64,000 bases of DNA from Plutella xylostella (Eukaryota > Arthropoda > Insecta > Lepidoptera > Plutellidae). The position numbers and the translations under genes were made by a program. The notes beneath the pieces were generated by a model. The model had not been told where the DNA came from and did no database searches. It saw nothing but the letters and a program-made list of their open reading frames with translations. Location: the NCBI RefSeq assembly GCF_932276165.1, contig NC_064005.1, positions 1,674,001 to 1,738,000 of the forward strand, written 5' to 3'. This document shows, one piece after another, positions 43,861-55,597 of the stretch; positions within the stretch are counted from its first letter, which is position 1; each line of letters starts with the position of its first letter.

Positions 43861-44769
43861 TTTTCCTCCTACACCGATTGTCGGATTGTGCGGTGGTGTG
43901 CGGGCATCCTTACTGCCCGTTTAGCGATAAATCTGTGCCGAGGAGAGTGTGGAGCTTTTTTCACACTATTCGCCTTTGAAGCTACCTACATTAGTGTTGC
44001 CGCTCGATAGGCCAATATCGATTAGACAATCTAAATCTAATCTGATCTTCTTAATTATAAATTAATGGTTTTGTTAGTGAAGGAAATCTCTACACAAAAA
44101 CCTCCAATCAAGTTTGCCACAACACTCTGTCCTCGGCCTTCCTCATCCAACAGATCGTCTATCTGTCTAAGGATCAGCGGCAGCGGGCAAAACGGTGTCC
44201 CACGCTACGCTTGCTTGTTTGTGGTGGTCTCCACACATGCATACTATGCATAGACGAGGAAAATTATCGGATCTGAACGTCTGACTGAATACATAAAATT
44301 GTATTATATCCTACTAGAGCAAGAATATCGATATACTTATTATTGGAAATGTTCAAAGGTTTACCCGGTTGGAACTATGAATCTTCTTAGAACTGTTAAG
44401 GATAATAATATAATCTAAGATGTACGTATATAGGTAACGTCTCGGGTTTCAGTCAACCAATCCCTAGAAATTTCCCTTTTGCAATACAATATACGATTTG
44501 TAATATACCTATATACATAATAATATGACATGATATAAGTTTTTATAACATGTATTAATATAGTGCAGGATACAGAACATCTCTGGAGTTAAAGACATAT
44601 TGCGCGGCGGCGGTGAAATATCGCAGAGAGTTGGCAGTAGTTTAGTGAACGTAGCGTCGGTACAGTCAAACACATGTGTTCTGAAAATATCTAGTATTTG
44701 GACCCCTGCATCGGCCAGCGGGATCTGACAGATGATACCTGTGAGGATTACGCCCGCTACTCATGGACT
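43861..44769. other. No recognisable gene
   Basis: AT-rich apart from a GC-richer stretch near 44600-44670 (GCGCGGCGGCGGTGAAATAT). No start, splice or repeat signal that I can support. Confidence 0.3.
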
Positions 44770-44895
44770 CGTATCATCACAACATTCACAACCCATCACG
44801 TCCCCACTGCTGGAGCCCGGGTATTCTTCCAATGAAGGAAGGATTTTAGGTCTAGTCCACCACGCTGGCCTAGTGCTGGTTGGTAGACCCCAATA
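44770..44895 (+). repeat. Dispersed repeat (CCCATCACGTCCCCACTGCT family)
   Basis: Second copy of the repeat at 39100; includes CTTCCAATGAAGGAAGGATT. Confidence 0.6.
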
Positions 44896-45136
44896 CAAGC
44901 AAGCTTGTGCTGACTAGTATACTTATAACACACAAAAAAGAGTTAATTGGATGCTAGATCGACTAACTACTTTAGAAAAGATGAAGAAATTTTGTCATGG
45001 AATTGACGTAGATACCGATATAATAAATTATATTGTAAGCCGAAACTTTTTCAAAGGAAGTGACTGAGGTGGTATATTTTAACAACTTTTCATAACTTTA
45101 TAAATTATACTTGAAAAAAATTGTTTTCAAAGTGAT

Positions 45137-45210
45137 TTTTCTTCTTCTTCTTCTTCAAGTGTCTCTCCACTACTGGAGGTTGGCGGTCAGCTCTGCATAC
45201 TCCTACGTAT
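45137..45210 (-). repeat. Retrotransposon 3' end with (GAA)n tail
   Basis: On the minus strand: GCAGAGCTGACCGCCAACCT, CCAGTAGTGGAGAGACACTT, then (GAA)n. A common lepidopteran non-LTR terminus. Confidence 0.55.
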
Positions 45211-45692
45211 GTGATTTTTACTTGTATCCAACTGTACTTCAGTGCAGTGTGCAGAGTCGCAGTGCAATATAGGTACATACGGTACATAGTTATATTATTA
45301 CATTCTCGTCTCCTTATCCATGCTTTATGATCTTACTAAGTTCCCTCAAAGGTTGACAGGGGAAATCGCATATCCAAGCCATACGTCTACCCTATATATT
45401 GTCCTAAGTTCGATTTAGGTATGTATTCATCTATTGTACCAAAATATGTTTTCAAATAAATAAATACATAGGTAACTTAATAATATATTAAAATTTTGTT
45501 AAGATTTTTTAAGATCTCACGTCAGATAATAATAATTATCAGATGAAAAAAAGTCAGTTACATAGTTTCAGACACTCCTTTTTTCAAAGTCGGTTAAAAA
45601 TACGTTGCACATTTTATTTCGTTTTAATCTTGTGTATTACATTTATATACAAGGGAACAAGTAATTCCAACATATCACTACATCCTTCACTA

Positions 45693-46937
45693 TAGCTCGA
45701 CAACTTCGTGCGCGACCCTCCTTGCGGGGTGAAAGACGCGGAGGGGACGAGGTACCCAAGACGACAGCGGGTAGCGGTTAGGTAGCGGGGAATGGCAACG
45801 CGTGCACTGCACGTCATTATTACGGCAGTCTCGGCCGAGCAGTCGAGGCGGCCACATGTGTTGTAAAATCTGTCATAATCTGAGTTCGACGCACATGAGA
45901 CCACTGATCCTGAGACCATTAGTCTTAAGATTAGTGTTGAGGCCGGAGCCTCCACAATCGTTGGAATATTTAGGTATCTTTTTATATTATCATAATATTA
46001 TTATTAGGTATCTATAATTCGTCAACAAAACAACGAAAAAACAACAAATCGTATAATTTCTCAAATTAAGGGGCTTCTTGTAGAACAGCGTACCGGATAT
46101 ACATATACACAGAGAAAAAATACAAAATTGATGAAATTTTGAAAGAAAATGGTCATATGATATGTCGTGCTTCGCCTACCCCCATACCACCCGGATTTAA
46201 ATCCTATTGAACTTGTGTGGGGGTACGTGAAAGGCGAGCTTGCAAGAACGTCGATTGACTCTAACTTAGATAAAAAGATAAAAGACTTAGAGTTGCTTTT
46301 CTCTAATTATTCGACTGAAAAGTGGAGAAATTGTGACGACCATGTCATAAAAAATGAAGACGAATATTATAAATCTGATAGAGTATTTGACGATGTTTTG
46401 GACAGGTATGTTATTGTTTATTTATAATATAATGTAAATTAAACATAAAATATTATAGTTAGGTATACACTGAACTAATATGACTGGCGTACTCTAGTAC
46501 ATTATACTTCAAAGTAGGTATAATGTTTTTTTGTTTTTGTTTTAGATTTATAATTGAAGTTAATGAAAACGATGATGAAGATGACGATGACGACGACGAT
46601 GAACAAGTTCAAACAGAGAGTGAACATGAAAGTGACATGGAAATTGATTTATAAAATAAAACACTTTTACATAAATAAAATCAAATTGGTAGATATTCTG
46701 AAGGTAGACATCCTAATTTTAATTCTGTCAAACTATAAATTTTAAGCTAAATATGACATTTACGGGAACACTCATAGAATAAAATTTTACTTACTCTTAC
46801 ATTACGTCAGAAATAGTTACAAGCTATCGCGAGATTAATCCGGGCACACTTTTCTACGTGTGTAGCATGTCGTGCTACCTCGCCCCCGCCACGTCTCTTA
46901 CCCCGCAAGGAGGGTCGCGCACGAAGTTGTCAAGCTA
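45693..46937 (+). mobile_element. Decayed DDE transposon with about 65-bp terminal inverted repeats
   Basis: The ends are inverted copies: TAGCTCGACAACTTCGTGCG, CGACCCTCCTTGCGGGGT at the left and the reverse of ...ACCCCGCAAGGAGGGTCG, CGCACGAAGTTGTCAAGCTA at the right. TA at 45691-45692 and 46938-46939 is the target duplication. It carries transposase remnants at 46106-46653. Size (1.25 kb), TA site and DDE_3-type motif fit the IS630/Tc1/mariner superfamily. Confidence 0.82.
46106..46653 (+). pseudogene. Transposase remnant (DDE_3 type), C-terminal part
   Basis: The frame at 46167-46404 encodes LPPYHPDLNPIELVWGYVKG, the conserved block following the second catalytic Asp in DDE_3 transposases, and about 65 more residues up to FDDVLDR. 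A GTATGT donor at 46406 and a TTTTAG acceptor before 46548 would add a very acidic tail (NENDDED, Asp run, ESDMEIDL, stop at 46651-46653). Just upstream, KKYKIDEILKENGHM is in a different frame, so a frameshift separates it. The N-terminal DNA-binding region and first catalytic Asp are missing. Not functional. Confidence 0.75.
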
Positions 46938-47120
46938 TACCCCTCACAAGTTGCTCTGTGGGTGAAGTTCGTGCGGTGACGTCGGCTGACTCCAAGTTGG
47001 AACTTTGTTATGCTGATGTGTGGGTAGATAGCCTGTGTGTTCTAGTAGCAGCTTCTGTTGAACATCTGCTGGGTTCGATACGGTGTCTAAGTTTGTTTGA
47101 TTATATAATACCTACTAGGG

Positions 47121-47162
47121 GTCTGTTTTATAGCATAGAATGATCTATGCTATAAAACAGAC
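47121..47162. repeat. Perfect 18-bp hairpin
   Basis: GTCTGTTTTATAGCATAG pairs exactly with CTATGCTATAAAACAGAC around the loop AATGAT. Confidence 0.8.
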
Positions 47163-47540
47163 GATCTTTCGCCAGAACTCTCTAGTGATTCCATTTCTAT
47201 CTCAACACGTATGTACTTAATAAAATTACCTTCTATATTTATTCGGGCTACACACGTGGTTAAGTTTTTTACATCATACAAATATTGTTTAAAATAAAAT
47301 AAATTATAAAGCCCAATGGAAGTAGAGACGCGAATTACTCTATAATAAAATATTAAAATCAAACATAATTAACTCTGATGTTACCTAGCAATAAGCAACT
47401 TGAAGACATTTCGACAACTCCCAGTCAGTTGCGGTGGTGTCGTGATGAACACCCCCGAGGCTGCGGTCGCGGGTACACTAGAATCCACGTAACTTGACCA
47501 ATGAGTAGTAGAACCTTTTTAACTCCGTAAGGTAAAAGGG
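47163..47540. other. No recognisable gene
   Basis: AT-rich, with a GC-richer piece near 47420-47490 (GGTGGTGTCGTGATG) that resembles a decayed tRNA-type SINE head but is too weak to call. Confidence 0.3.
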
Positions 47541-47544
47541 GGTG

Positions 47545-47700
47545 TTATTTATACAATACAATAAACTTTATTTGCACACCATAAAAAACTTAAATCTAAC
47601 TTAAATAACAGAAATGCACAAATGTCGGGCTTATCGCTAAAAGCTATCTATTTAGCGATATGTTTATAAGTATAACGTGTTTGTGTATCTGGTGTGGCTA
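47545..47700 (-). repeat. Non-LTR retrotransposon 3' end
   Basis: ACAATACAATAAACTTTATTTGC, reverse-oriented tail similar to 15765. Confidence 0.45.
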
Positions 47701-48675
47701 CCTAAGGGGTGACTAGTTATTTAGCCACCCAAGCTCGCGCCAGAAAGCCAGTAGACGACCTATATAGGTTACTTATGACTTCCCGGAGAGACCCCGGAGA
47801 TGTGAGGGATTTTTAGGTTTTTGATCGTAGTGTCTCCACGCCTTTGCAATGTAACAACATTGACATTGGAGACTGATTCATTTTCCTCCTTGCAACTTCT
47901 ACATAGAGCAGTGCTGTAGATTTTCATAACACAAAGTACATTAAAGTATTTACCGTGTCAGCTTTTGTGAATTGAACTATACAGGCCGCAGTAGTTACTC
48001 GTGTGACGAACATCACTTCACCACGAGACTGTGGTGACACGGCGCGACGGCTTGTCTTGTCATGTCACAGTCGTTTGTTCCATTCTAATTAAAATTGGAG
48101 AAAATTAGTACTTTTAGTTGTAGCTCCGGCGAAAATGACGGTTTTTTTTAAATAATAATACTTACTCTTTATACATAGTTAGCAAAATAATTGAATAATA
48201 AGCAACTTCTGATGGTAAGGCCCTTTGTTATTTTGTATTATCTATCGACTAATAAAGCCAAATTACTTTTGTTCTCCAATAAAAAATTCCCCCTAGACGT
48301 TTGCTGTGAGAAATAACACAAAATTAAGTCAAAATATGCCAAGAAAGCTGCACCAACGCTTCATAACTCAGCCGTCAGCCGTCAAGCGGCAATATCTATC
48401 GCTTATGAGCTTATCCCGCGATGAAATAATATAGAGAGAGATAGCTGTGGGCCGACCATTTATCAAAGGCAGCCGACGGGTTATTATCCAGTTAAGGATG
48501 ACTTTTCCATCAGAGACGTGCTATGGAGCTATGCTGCGAAGATGTGAAATCTATGCTACGAAAATATTTTGACCGCTGCTTCTAATACTAAGATGTATTT
48601 ACCAGAATGATGCGTAGCTCAAGCTGCTATCGATAGTAGGAAACCGGCTAGGTATCCATAGCTCTCATACATAGC
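47700..48675. other. No recognisable feature
   Basis: Mixed composition, no open frame of note, no repeat recognised. Confidence 0.3.
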
Positions 48676-48680
48676 AAATA

Positions 48681-48804
48681 CACTCGCGATCATTAAAAAA
48701 GTTTCACTTACAAAATACAGATGGTTTCAATTTTTGAATACATTTATATTTATAATTTAAAAAAATACACAATATTTACGTTTGTTAAAAAAAGCTCGTG
48801 AGTG
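48681..48804. mobile_element. TA-flanked MITE, short copy
   Basis: CACTCGCGATCATTAAAAAA at the left and AGCTCGTGAGTG at the right with TA on both sides. A 124-bp deletion derivative of the family at 10490 and 28655. Confidence 0.65.
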
Positions 48805-49089
48805 TATACCTAATACCATATTATGAAAAACATATCTTAGTTGAATCTAATTCCACATAGTTCTATGGGTACCATTTATCTGAATCTGATTGGTGGATAT
48901 CAAACGCGTCCATAGCAATTTAGCAGTAGCACATCCCTGGTGGAAAAGCCCTTAAGCGCTTTGTAACTGTAAAAAACTTAAGCTTTTATTCAGTAGCTCC
49001 TTTTCTTAATCCGTAGCACTACGGAAAGTTTCCTTATAAAATGAAAAACTAGAAACTAAATTTTACATTGAACGTAGCTGGTATATTTT

Positions 49090-49345
49090 TTACTCTTGAC
49101 TGTTGTTAGAAGGGTACTGGGTTCGATTCTCGGTCGGGGTAGATATTTAGAGGTAATTTTGTTGTCGGGGCTAGAATCTTGAATGTTTGTATTGTGTGAT
49201 ATCTCCAAACTCCAAACCTATAATAACGGGTTAACAAGCTGTGCTGTAGATGCATAGTTATTTATGTTTGTGTGAACAATGTAAGAAAAAATCCAGAGAG
49301 TAACTGCCTCCGCAACATTATTGCAAAAAGTGTGAGTGTATGTTA
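49090..49345 (+). mobile_element. tRNA-derived SINE, decayed
   Basis: B box GGGTTCGATTCTCGGTCGGG followed by TAGATATTT and GGGGCTAGAATCTTGAATG, then a GTGAGTGTATG tail, as in the first SINE family. Confidence 0.55.
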
Positions 49346-49540
49346 CAGCAGTAATAAACCATTTTATCGTACACCCTTAATTTTCGTATGACACAAGGGG
49401 GTTAATACAACAACAACACTCTAGGTTACGAAAATCGTAAATTTAATATTAACATGTGAGGACATCTCACACACAGCCATCCGACCCCAAACTAGGTAGA
49501 ACCTGTAATATGGATATCAGACAGCGATATAATAATATAT

Positions 49541-49850
49541 TGTTAAAACCAGAAGGAAAAGGTGACACAAAAAGTAAAATCATTCGTGAAATAGGTTCGT
49601 TTTACCATAAATCATTAATACAACTTGAAAATATGAGGATTTATATCAATAACAAACAAATTAAATCAGAAAATACAACAAGAGCACGACTCCATTTAAA
49701 TCAACTCCCCCCTTCCTTGACAATGACATTCACATCTCCTTTTTGACGTTTCCCGCCATGGCTTATCTGCCGACCACAGAGTACGTCGTCGCGGTGTAAA
49801 TACTATTGCTTCCTGTTATTATTCTGAGGTTCGGAGTTATATTTGTAACA
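49541..49850. repeat. Left LTR (310 bp)
   Basis: TGTTAAAACCAGAAGGAAAA to GGAGTTATATTTGTAACA. By eye, no difference from the right LTR. Confidence 0.85.
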
Positions 49851-50000
49851 CGGCCTTTCCTGATGGCGTGACGTCCTCGACCGCAACGTCTTCTCAAAGT
49901 CTTCAACACCACGCTCTAGGCAATCCAAAACTCAGCACTTCAAAATCTGTAAACAATTGATGTGATTAGAAGGGTATTTTTTGCATTTTGTTCTAATTGG

Positions 50001-50630
50001 GCAGAGGCACACGAGTCGGTTTGCCACCCTCACCACTGGCAGAGGCACACGAGTCGGCTTGCCACCCTAACCACTGGCAGAGGCACACGAGTCGGCTTGC
50101 CACCCTAACCACTGGCAGAGGCACACGAGTCGGCTTGCCACCCTAACCACTGGCAGAGGCACACGAGTCGGCTTGCCAACATCACCACTAGCAGAGGCAC
50201 ACGAGTCGGCTTGCTAACCTAACCACTGGCAGAGGCACACGAGTCGGCTTGCCACCCTAACCACTGGCAGAGGCACACGAGTCGGCTTGCCAACATCACC
50301 ACTAGCAGAGGCACACGAGTCGGCTTGCCAACATCACCACTAGCAGAGGCACACGAGTCGGCTTGCTAACCTAACCACTGGCAGAGGCACACGAGTCGGC
50401 TTGCCACCCTAACCACTGGCAGAGGCACACGAGTCGGCTTGCCAACCTCACCACTGGCAGAGGCACACGAGTCGGCTTGCCAACAACTTGGGCAGAGGCA
50501 CACGAGTCGGCATAACCCTGAACAACAGATAAATTGGCATACAAATAAATAGTAAAAATTCAGCACTGGCAGAGGCACACGAGTCGGCTTGCCAACAACT
50601 TGGGCAGAGGCACACGAGTCGGCACCATCT
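50001..50630. repeat. 38-bp minisatellite
   Basis: Unit GCAGAGGCACACGAGTCGGC followed by TTGCCACCCTAACCACTG. Thirteen units start every 38 bp from 50001 to 50457, then four spaced or shortened units to about 50624. Small variants (CACCCTAAC, CAACATCAC, TAACCTAAC) alternate, showing duplication of multi-unit blocks. A minus-strand frame through it reflects base composition only. Confidence 0.95.
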
Positions 50631-51797
50631 GGTTGCAATCCAGCTCAGCCAGTCTGACCAGTGTAGAAGCTGGCTTCATTGAGATTCTCATTCTAAAGCT
50701 GCACTCATCCAGTCAAGTCTGCTTAACAAAAAAAAACATCAAATATGAGTCAAAATTCATATCCTGCATTAGCTTTAACCTCAAGTGGTACCAGTTGAAG
50801 GTAGACTTTTTATTGACCTCATTTACTTCAGTTCGGCCACCCCTGTAATAAAATTAAACCATTCCTATCATACCATTCGGCCACTCCTTTAATAGGGTCT
50901 CACACACCTATGCATGAGGGTCAGAACCAATCTCAACTGCTTTCATAGGTTAGGTTAAGAAACATAAGAAGCAATAAGTACTTACTGAGTACTGAGTAAC
51001 TGTACCACGTTATTTCAGGTTTACCTATCTCAATACATCTATATACAATGACATGGAGTGATGGTTGGTGCTACATGTAAGAAACTACTCAAGCTGATGG
51101 CAAAATTATTATCCTTTCACACTGTCACTTACCATCTCAACCTTAGATTAACAATATACAGATGGTGTGCCACATACATACAAAAGCAAAGTTTTCTGCA
51201 TTTTGTTACTGTCAAACCGTTTTAATTTTAACCTACTACACCTCTGAGATAGCAAAGTCACAAACTAAACTTATTCAAAATAAGAGCTCAGCGGTAGAAG
51301 TGAGGTGTTATTTTTTTTTTATTTACATTTCTTTTGCACTGACACTCCATCTAGTTTGTGTATTCAAATATTGTTGCTCAACTGTTGAATTCATCTTTGC
51401 TTTCATATAAAATAATTTCAAAATAAATGTTAATTGATATCTGAACTATTGAAATAACTGAAACTGGTAGCAACATAATGCATAATGCTGTGAGCACGGG
51501 CAACAGTGGCGTGATGCAATCACTTCCTAATTCAAATCTTACCACGATAAATAGTGCCAAGAACATACTTACAGGAATAATATCAAACTACCCGTTACTT
51601 CTTTTCACAACACCAATGTACTTACGTACCGGCTTTATACAACAAGAACTCATAAACTCACCGCCTAGGGGACAGAAAATTTATAAAATAAAGTGTGCAG
51701 AATACCAATATTTCTGTATTTTTCTGATTTAACTTGTATTGTATGAAAAACATAGGCAGAAGCGGAAAATAGCGCGTGGAAAGAATCCAACTTCTGA

Positions 51798-52107
51798 TGT
51801 TAAAACCAGAAGGAAAAGGTGACACAAAAAGTAAAATCATTCGTGAAATAGGTTCGTTTTACCATAAATCATTAATACAACTTGAAAATATGAGGATTTA
51901 TATCAATAACAAACAAATTAAATCAGAAAATACAACAAGAGCACGACTCCATTTAAATCAACTCCCCCCTTCCTTGACAATGACATTCACATCTCCTTTT
52001 TGACGTTTCCCGCCATGGCTTATCTGCCGACCACAGAGTACGTCGTCGCGGTGTAAATACTATTGCTTCCTGTTATTATTCTGAGGTTCGGAGTTATATT
52101 TGTAACA
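51798..52107. repeat. Right LTR (310 bp)
   Basis: Same length and apparently the same sequence as 49541-49850. Confidence 0.85.
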
Positions 52108-52605
52108 ATATGTTCATTGTTCACAAATACATGATAAACAACAACTATAGTAAGACACAAGATAAACACAAGTGCTCATAACACGAATGTTTGTCCGGGG
52201 CGGGATTCGAACCCGCGGCCCCAAGCTTCGGAAGCAGGTTCATTATCGCTGGCTTACCACGACTCCATCTCGATGTATTCAACGTAGCCAATCATTGAGT
52301 ATGAATGGTCTGGAGACGAAATAGGCAGACGTTCCCCTCTGGCGGGGTGGTAGGCCAGAAAGGCCCACCGATTTATAAAAACTAGTTGCAGTCTCAATTT
52401 TCACTAGACTCAATCTAGTTGGCAAAGCGTTCGTTTCATAGAAAATGATTTATTTACATACTAAAATGACAGCTTCAATTCATAGAATATCCGGATTCCG
52501 GATTTGATCACAGATTTGGTCATGGTTTATTGTTATTAGCTGTTTCCTAGCAACCAATGTCAAAAAAATGCAATAGTGATGTACCGGTATGTAGATATGT
52601 ATTAA

Positions 52606-52990
52606 TCGACAAAAAAGGTCATAGTTGGGAAGCGTCCGTAGTCGAATTGGCTTCAGTAATCGTGACAGATCACTGAGGTTAAGCAACAACTGACACGGTC
52701 AGCCATTGGTAGGTACAGCATGAGTTACCGATTTCAAATGGTTCTTTTCTGGACGCTTCCGTGCTTCGGACGGGACGTTAAGCCGTGGGTCCCGGTTGCT
52801 GTTTCGGCAGCAGTCGTTAAGCCTAGTCAGAGGCCGCCCGAAGGGGCGGCTTGAAAGCATCTGACCGTCGGGTCGGGTTGCCCACTTACTCGACAACTTC
52901 AGTGCATTGTACTCATTCAAAAACGGCGATACGGCTCGCGACCTATCACGTGAGTATAAATGTACAGCGAAAAGCGGGTGACTTCGTTTA
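52606..52990 (+). mobile_element. 5S-rRNA-derived SINE
   Basis: The head has AGATCACTGAGGTTAAGCAA, CAACTGACACGGTCAGCC and a GAGTTACC, in the order of the internal promoter (A box, intermediate element, C box) of 5S rRNA genes. The body (GGGTCCCGGTTGCTGTTTCG, GGCCGCCCGAAGGGGCGG) and tail (GGCGATACGGCTCGCGACC, AAAGCGGGTGAC) follow. Diverged relatives at 33290, 13790 and 1. An open minus frame across it is incidental. Confidence 0.65.
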
Positions 52991-52999
52991 TTAATCATT

Positions 53000-55590
53000 C
53001 CTAATTAAATTTAACTATACCTAATTAATTTGAAATTAGTATTACTAACCCATGTTCTCGAATTCATCGATAACACTTATCGATAATTGTTACATCCATT
53101 GGCAAGAAAAATGAAGACACTGTGTTCATTTTTAAATGTCACTTCACGTAACCCTTATTGCTGGGAATTAAAACTCATAATGATATGTCCCATGAGACAT
53201 AATCATGGTAAACGGTAAAATTTCCCCCCGCAAAAATTGGCAGACTTTTTTGTATCAAGAAAGATCGCTAAGACGCTTCCCGAGGGTACACCCGAGTCCG
53301 CGTTGTTCTATGTAGCCAATGCGCGACAGCTTTCGATTGTTCGTTTTTTGTCAAGGTAAAGAGACCTCCTATATACCTACCTATGTAAAAGTAGGAAGTT
53401 AAGCCGACTCAGTGAGCCCCCGGGGTCCGTTAAGGGTTATCATCTCATAATACTTAATTAAGTTATTTCGGTCTATGGCTTTCCCTGTGTACTCTTATTG
53501 TTCTTTTGAGTGGAATTCTTATAAGAATCTTGTACTTATATGAGTATAAATGAATCAGTAACGTGTAAAGATATTAATATAATGATTATATACCATAGTA
53601 TAATAGGTACTTATTGCAAAAAGGGTATTATTCACTTAAAAGGACTTTCACAAGTGATCAATAATTTACAACTACTTACGAGTTAAATATAGGTACTCGT
53701 AAGTAGTTGTTATAACTTTCGCCAAATCTTTAATCGGTATTAAACCTATTGCTCGCTCACTTTGACAGTATTCTGTCAGAGCAAGACAGAAATAGATTTA
53801 AATGTTCAATGAAGGCCATCTAAAAGTCTGGGTCAATCGATAACTTAATAAAATTCACGGGAAACACAAAATTGCAGCGAGTCGCCGGCGTCTACCGGAA
53901 GTGCCTCCATTAATGACAGTCATTTTGGCGCGAACCGGAAACCACGTGACCCACTTCTGGATTATGTCTTCGCGGTTATTTCTGAGTGCAATGGAAAGCG
54001 TTGAAATGCCAAGGTTTTTATTCATATTTTCATGTTTTTTTAGGTTGTTAGGTTACCTATGTTTTCTTCCAGTGATAAAAAATAATTATAAGTATAAGCA
54101 ATTTGTGTATGATTTATAATTTTAATAAACTCTCCTGTTTTTTTTTCAAATTTGGATTTAAATAGTTACAAAAGATGGCAGTACAGTCGAATTATAAAGT
54201 CTTGACTTGATAAGTGCGATTTTGCTAAGACTTTTTATCATTGTCAGTTATTTACTTATTACGAGTACCTTCATAAATTTTAAAAATAAAATACCGATTG
54301 TAAATAGCTTTTTAACGAATTGTTGTCTTGTTATAAATATAATACTTACATCGATTAAATATGGTCTGTAACAATTAGTTAGGATCCACTTCCGTTTTCA
54401 GGACTTTATAGTTTTACTGTATGCCAAATTCCTACGTGAAAAGTATCAGCAAATGTACTAATTCGATTATAAATACCTCTGCCAACTGTTATGTTATCAA
54501 GGCTAAGAAGGACAAAGTTACTACGGCGTAGATTGCCGTGCGTGAAATCTACACAATATTATATGACACTCTTAGAAATTTTAAACTGAAATCTCAACCT
54601 AATAATTATAATTAATGTAGAACAACCCTTCTCAGGTAAATTAACATACGGTTGGACAATTGACATGACAGACAGACAGTCAGCGAAGAATTAAGGGTCT
54701 CCCTTGAGTACGGTATCCTAAAACGAGCTTTTAACGAAATAACAACTTTTATCAACAATCTTTCCGTCACCATTTTTTTACAACTTTTGTCTAAATTCAA
54801 AATTTTATCTCTTCTCAAGTTTTATGCGAATAAGATTTCCTTTATTGTTGTTGTTATCTCTATAAAAGGCTTTGCGGCCGCCGCCAGAACAATGGAGCCT
54901 TACAAATAAAAGCTGCGATGTTAGTATATTATAGGAGTACAGTCAACAATTTAATATGAAGGGAATCCCACTACAATGCTACTACAGCTGTATATAATAT
55001 ATGTATTTAAAAGGAAATATTGTATGGATTATGTTTGTTGCGTACATATATAATATTCACACCACTGTAATCTCCGAAGGGTATCAGTGCTACGTTTGTC
55101 TTCAGACTTTGGTGAATGCCTGAGGTGAATATAATAACATTATTATATCGAAAGCACCTAAAATATTAGGTATAAGTTAGAATCCGCAACATCTATGATT
55201 TCCGAGGGAGATATACTAGGACATACTATGGAACATTTTCAAGAAATTTACCAATAATCATTAATTCAGAACACCATAAGTGGGACCACAGAATCTAAGC
55301 TAGTGTCACAAGATTGCTCATCAACATAAAACGGGACAAAAGGCCGTTGATCCCACCCGCTCCTAGCCAAGGTGATTCTGTTGCCCGTAAATTCACGTAG
55401 TTACACTTTATTACCCTATTAACTAGCTAAATGATTCAATTTATGTACCTGCCTATGTATTTTCAAGACGTTATATTGTCTATAAAATATCTGCGTTAAA
55501 TTTATCGCTCTACTGTATTATTGAGCTATTTAAAGGTTAGGTATGTTCTGTAAATGGGTAGCTAAAATATATGATCGACCTTATACTTAG
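53000..55590. other. No recognisable gene
   Basis: 2.6 kb of mostly AT-rich DNA. Open frames (for example near 53901-54119) lack coding character. GTACACCCGAGTCCGCGTTG near 53286 is shared with about 2392. Confidence 0.35.
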
Positions 55591-55597
55591 GTATATT

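Larger units (their letters stand above)
49541..52107. mobile_element. Non-coding LTR retrotransposon with minisatellite interior
   Basis: Two 310-bp direct repeats bound it; both start TGTTA and end TAACA. ATAT occurs at 49537-49540 and 52108-52111 as a 4-bp target duplication. The 1.95-kb interior has no gag, protease, reverse transcriptase or integrase motif. Its main feature is a 38-bp tandem repeat. No convincing primer-binding site or polypurine tract was seen, so orientation is open. The structure fits a non-autonomous TRIM/LARD-type element mobilised by another element's enzymes. Confidence 0.8.
49457..52267 (-). mobile_element. tRNA-derived SINE split by the LTR element
   Basis: The tail (GGACATCTCACACACAGCCA) lies at 49457-49540 and the tRNA-like head (GGGATTCGAACCCGCGGCC on the plus strand) at about 52197-52267. 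Removing 49541-52107 plus one ATAT restores a SINE-sized unit. The tail matches the copy at 3093. Confidence 0.65.

Noticed and set aside
50001..50624. CRISPR-like array (regular 38-bp repeats)
   Set aside because: There are no unique spacers between repeats, and the genome is eukaryotic; it is a minisatellite.
50366..50638. Minus-strand 90-residue frame through the 38-bp array
   Set aside because: Low-complexity translation of a tandem repeat; the 38-bp period is not a multiple of three, so it is not a designed protein repeat.
49541..52107. Solo segmental duplication instead of an LTR element
   Set aside because: The direct repeats are equal in length, start TGTTA and end TAACA, and are flanked by ATAT, which a simple duplication would not produce together.
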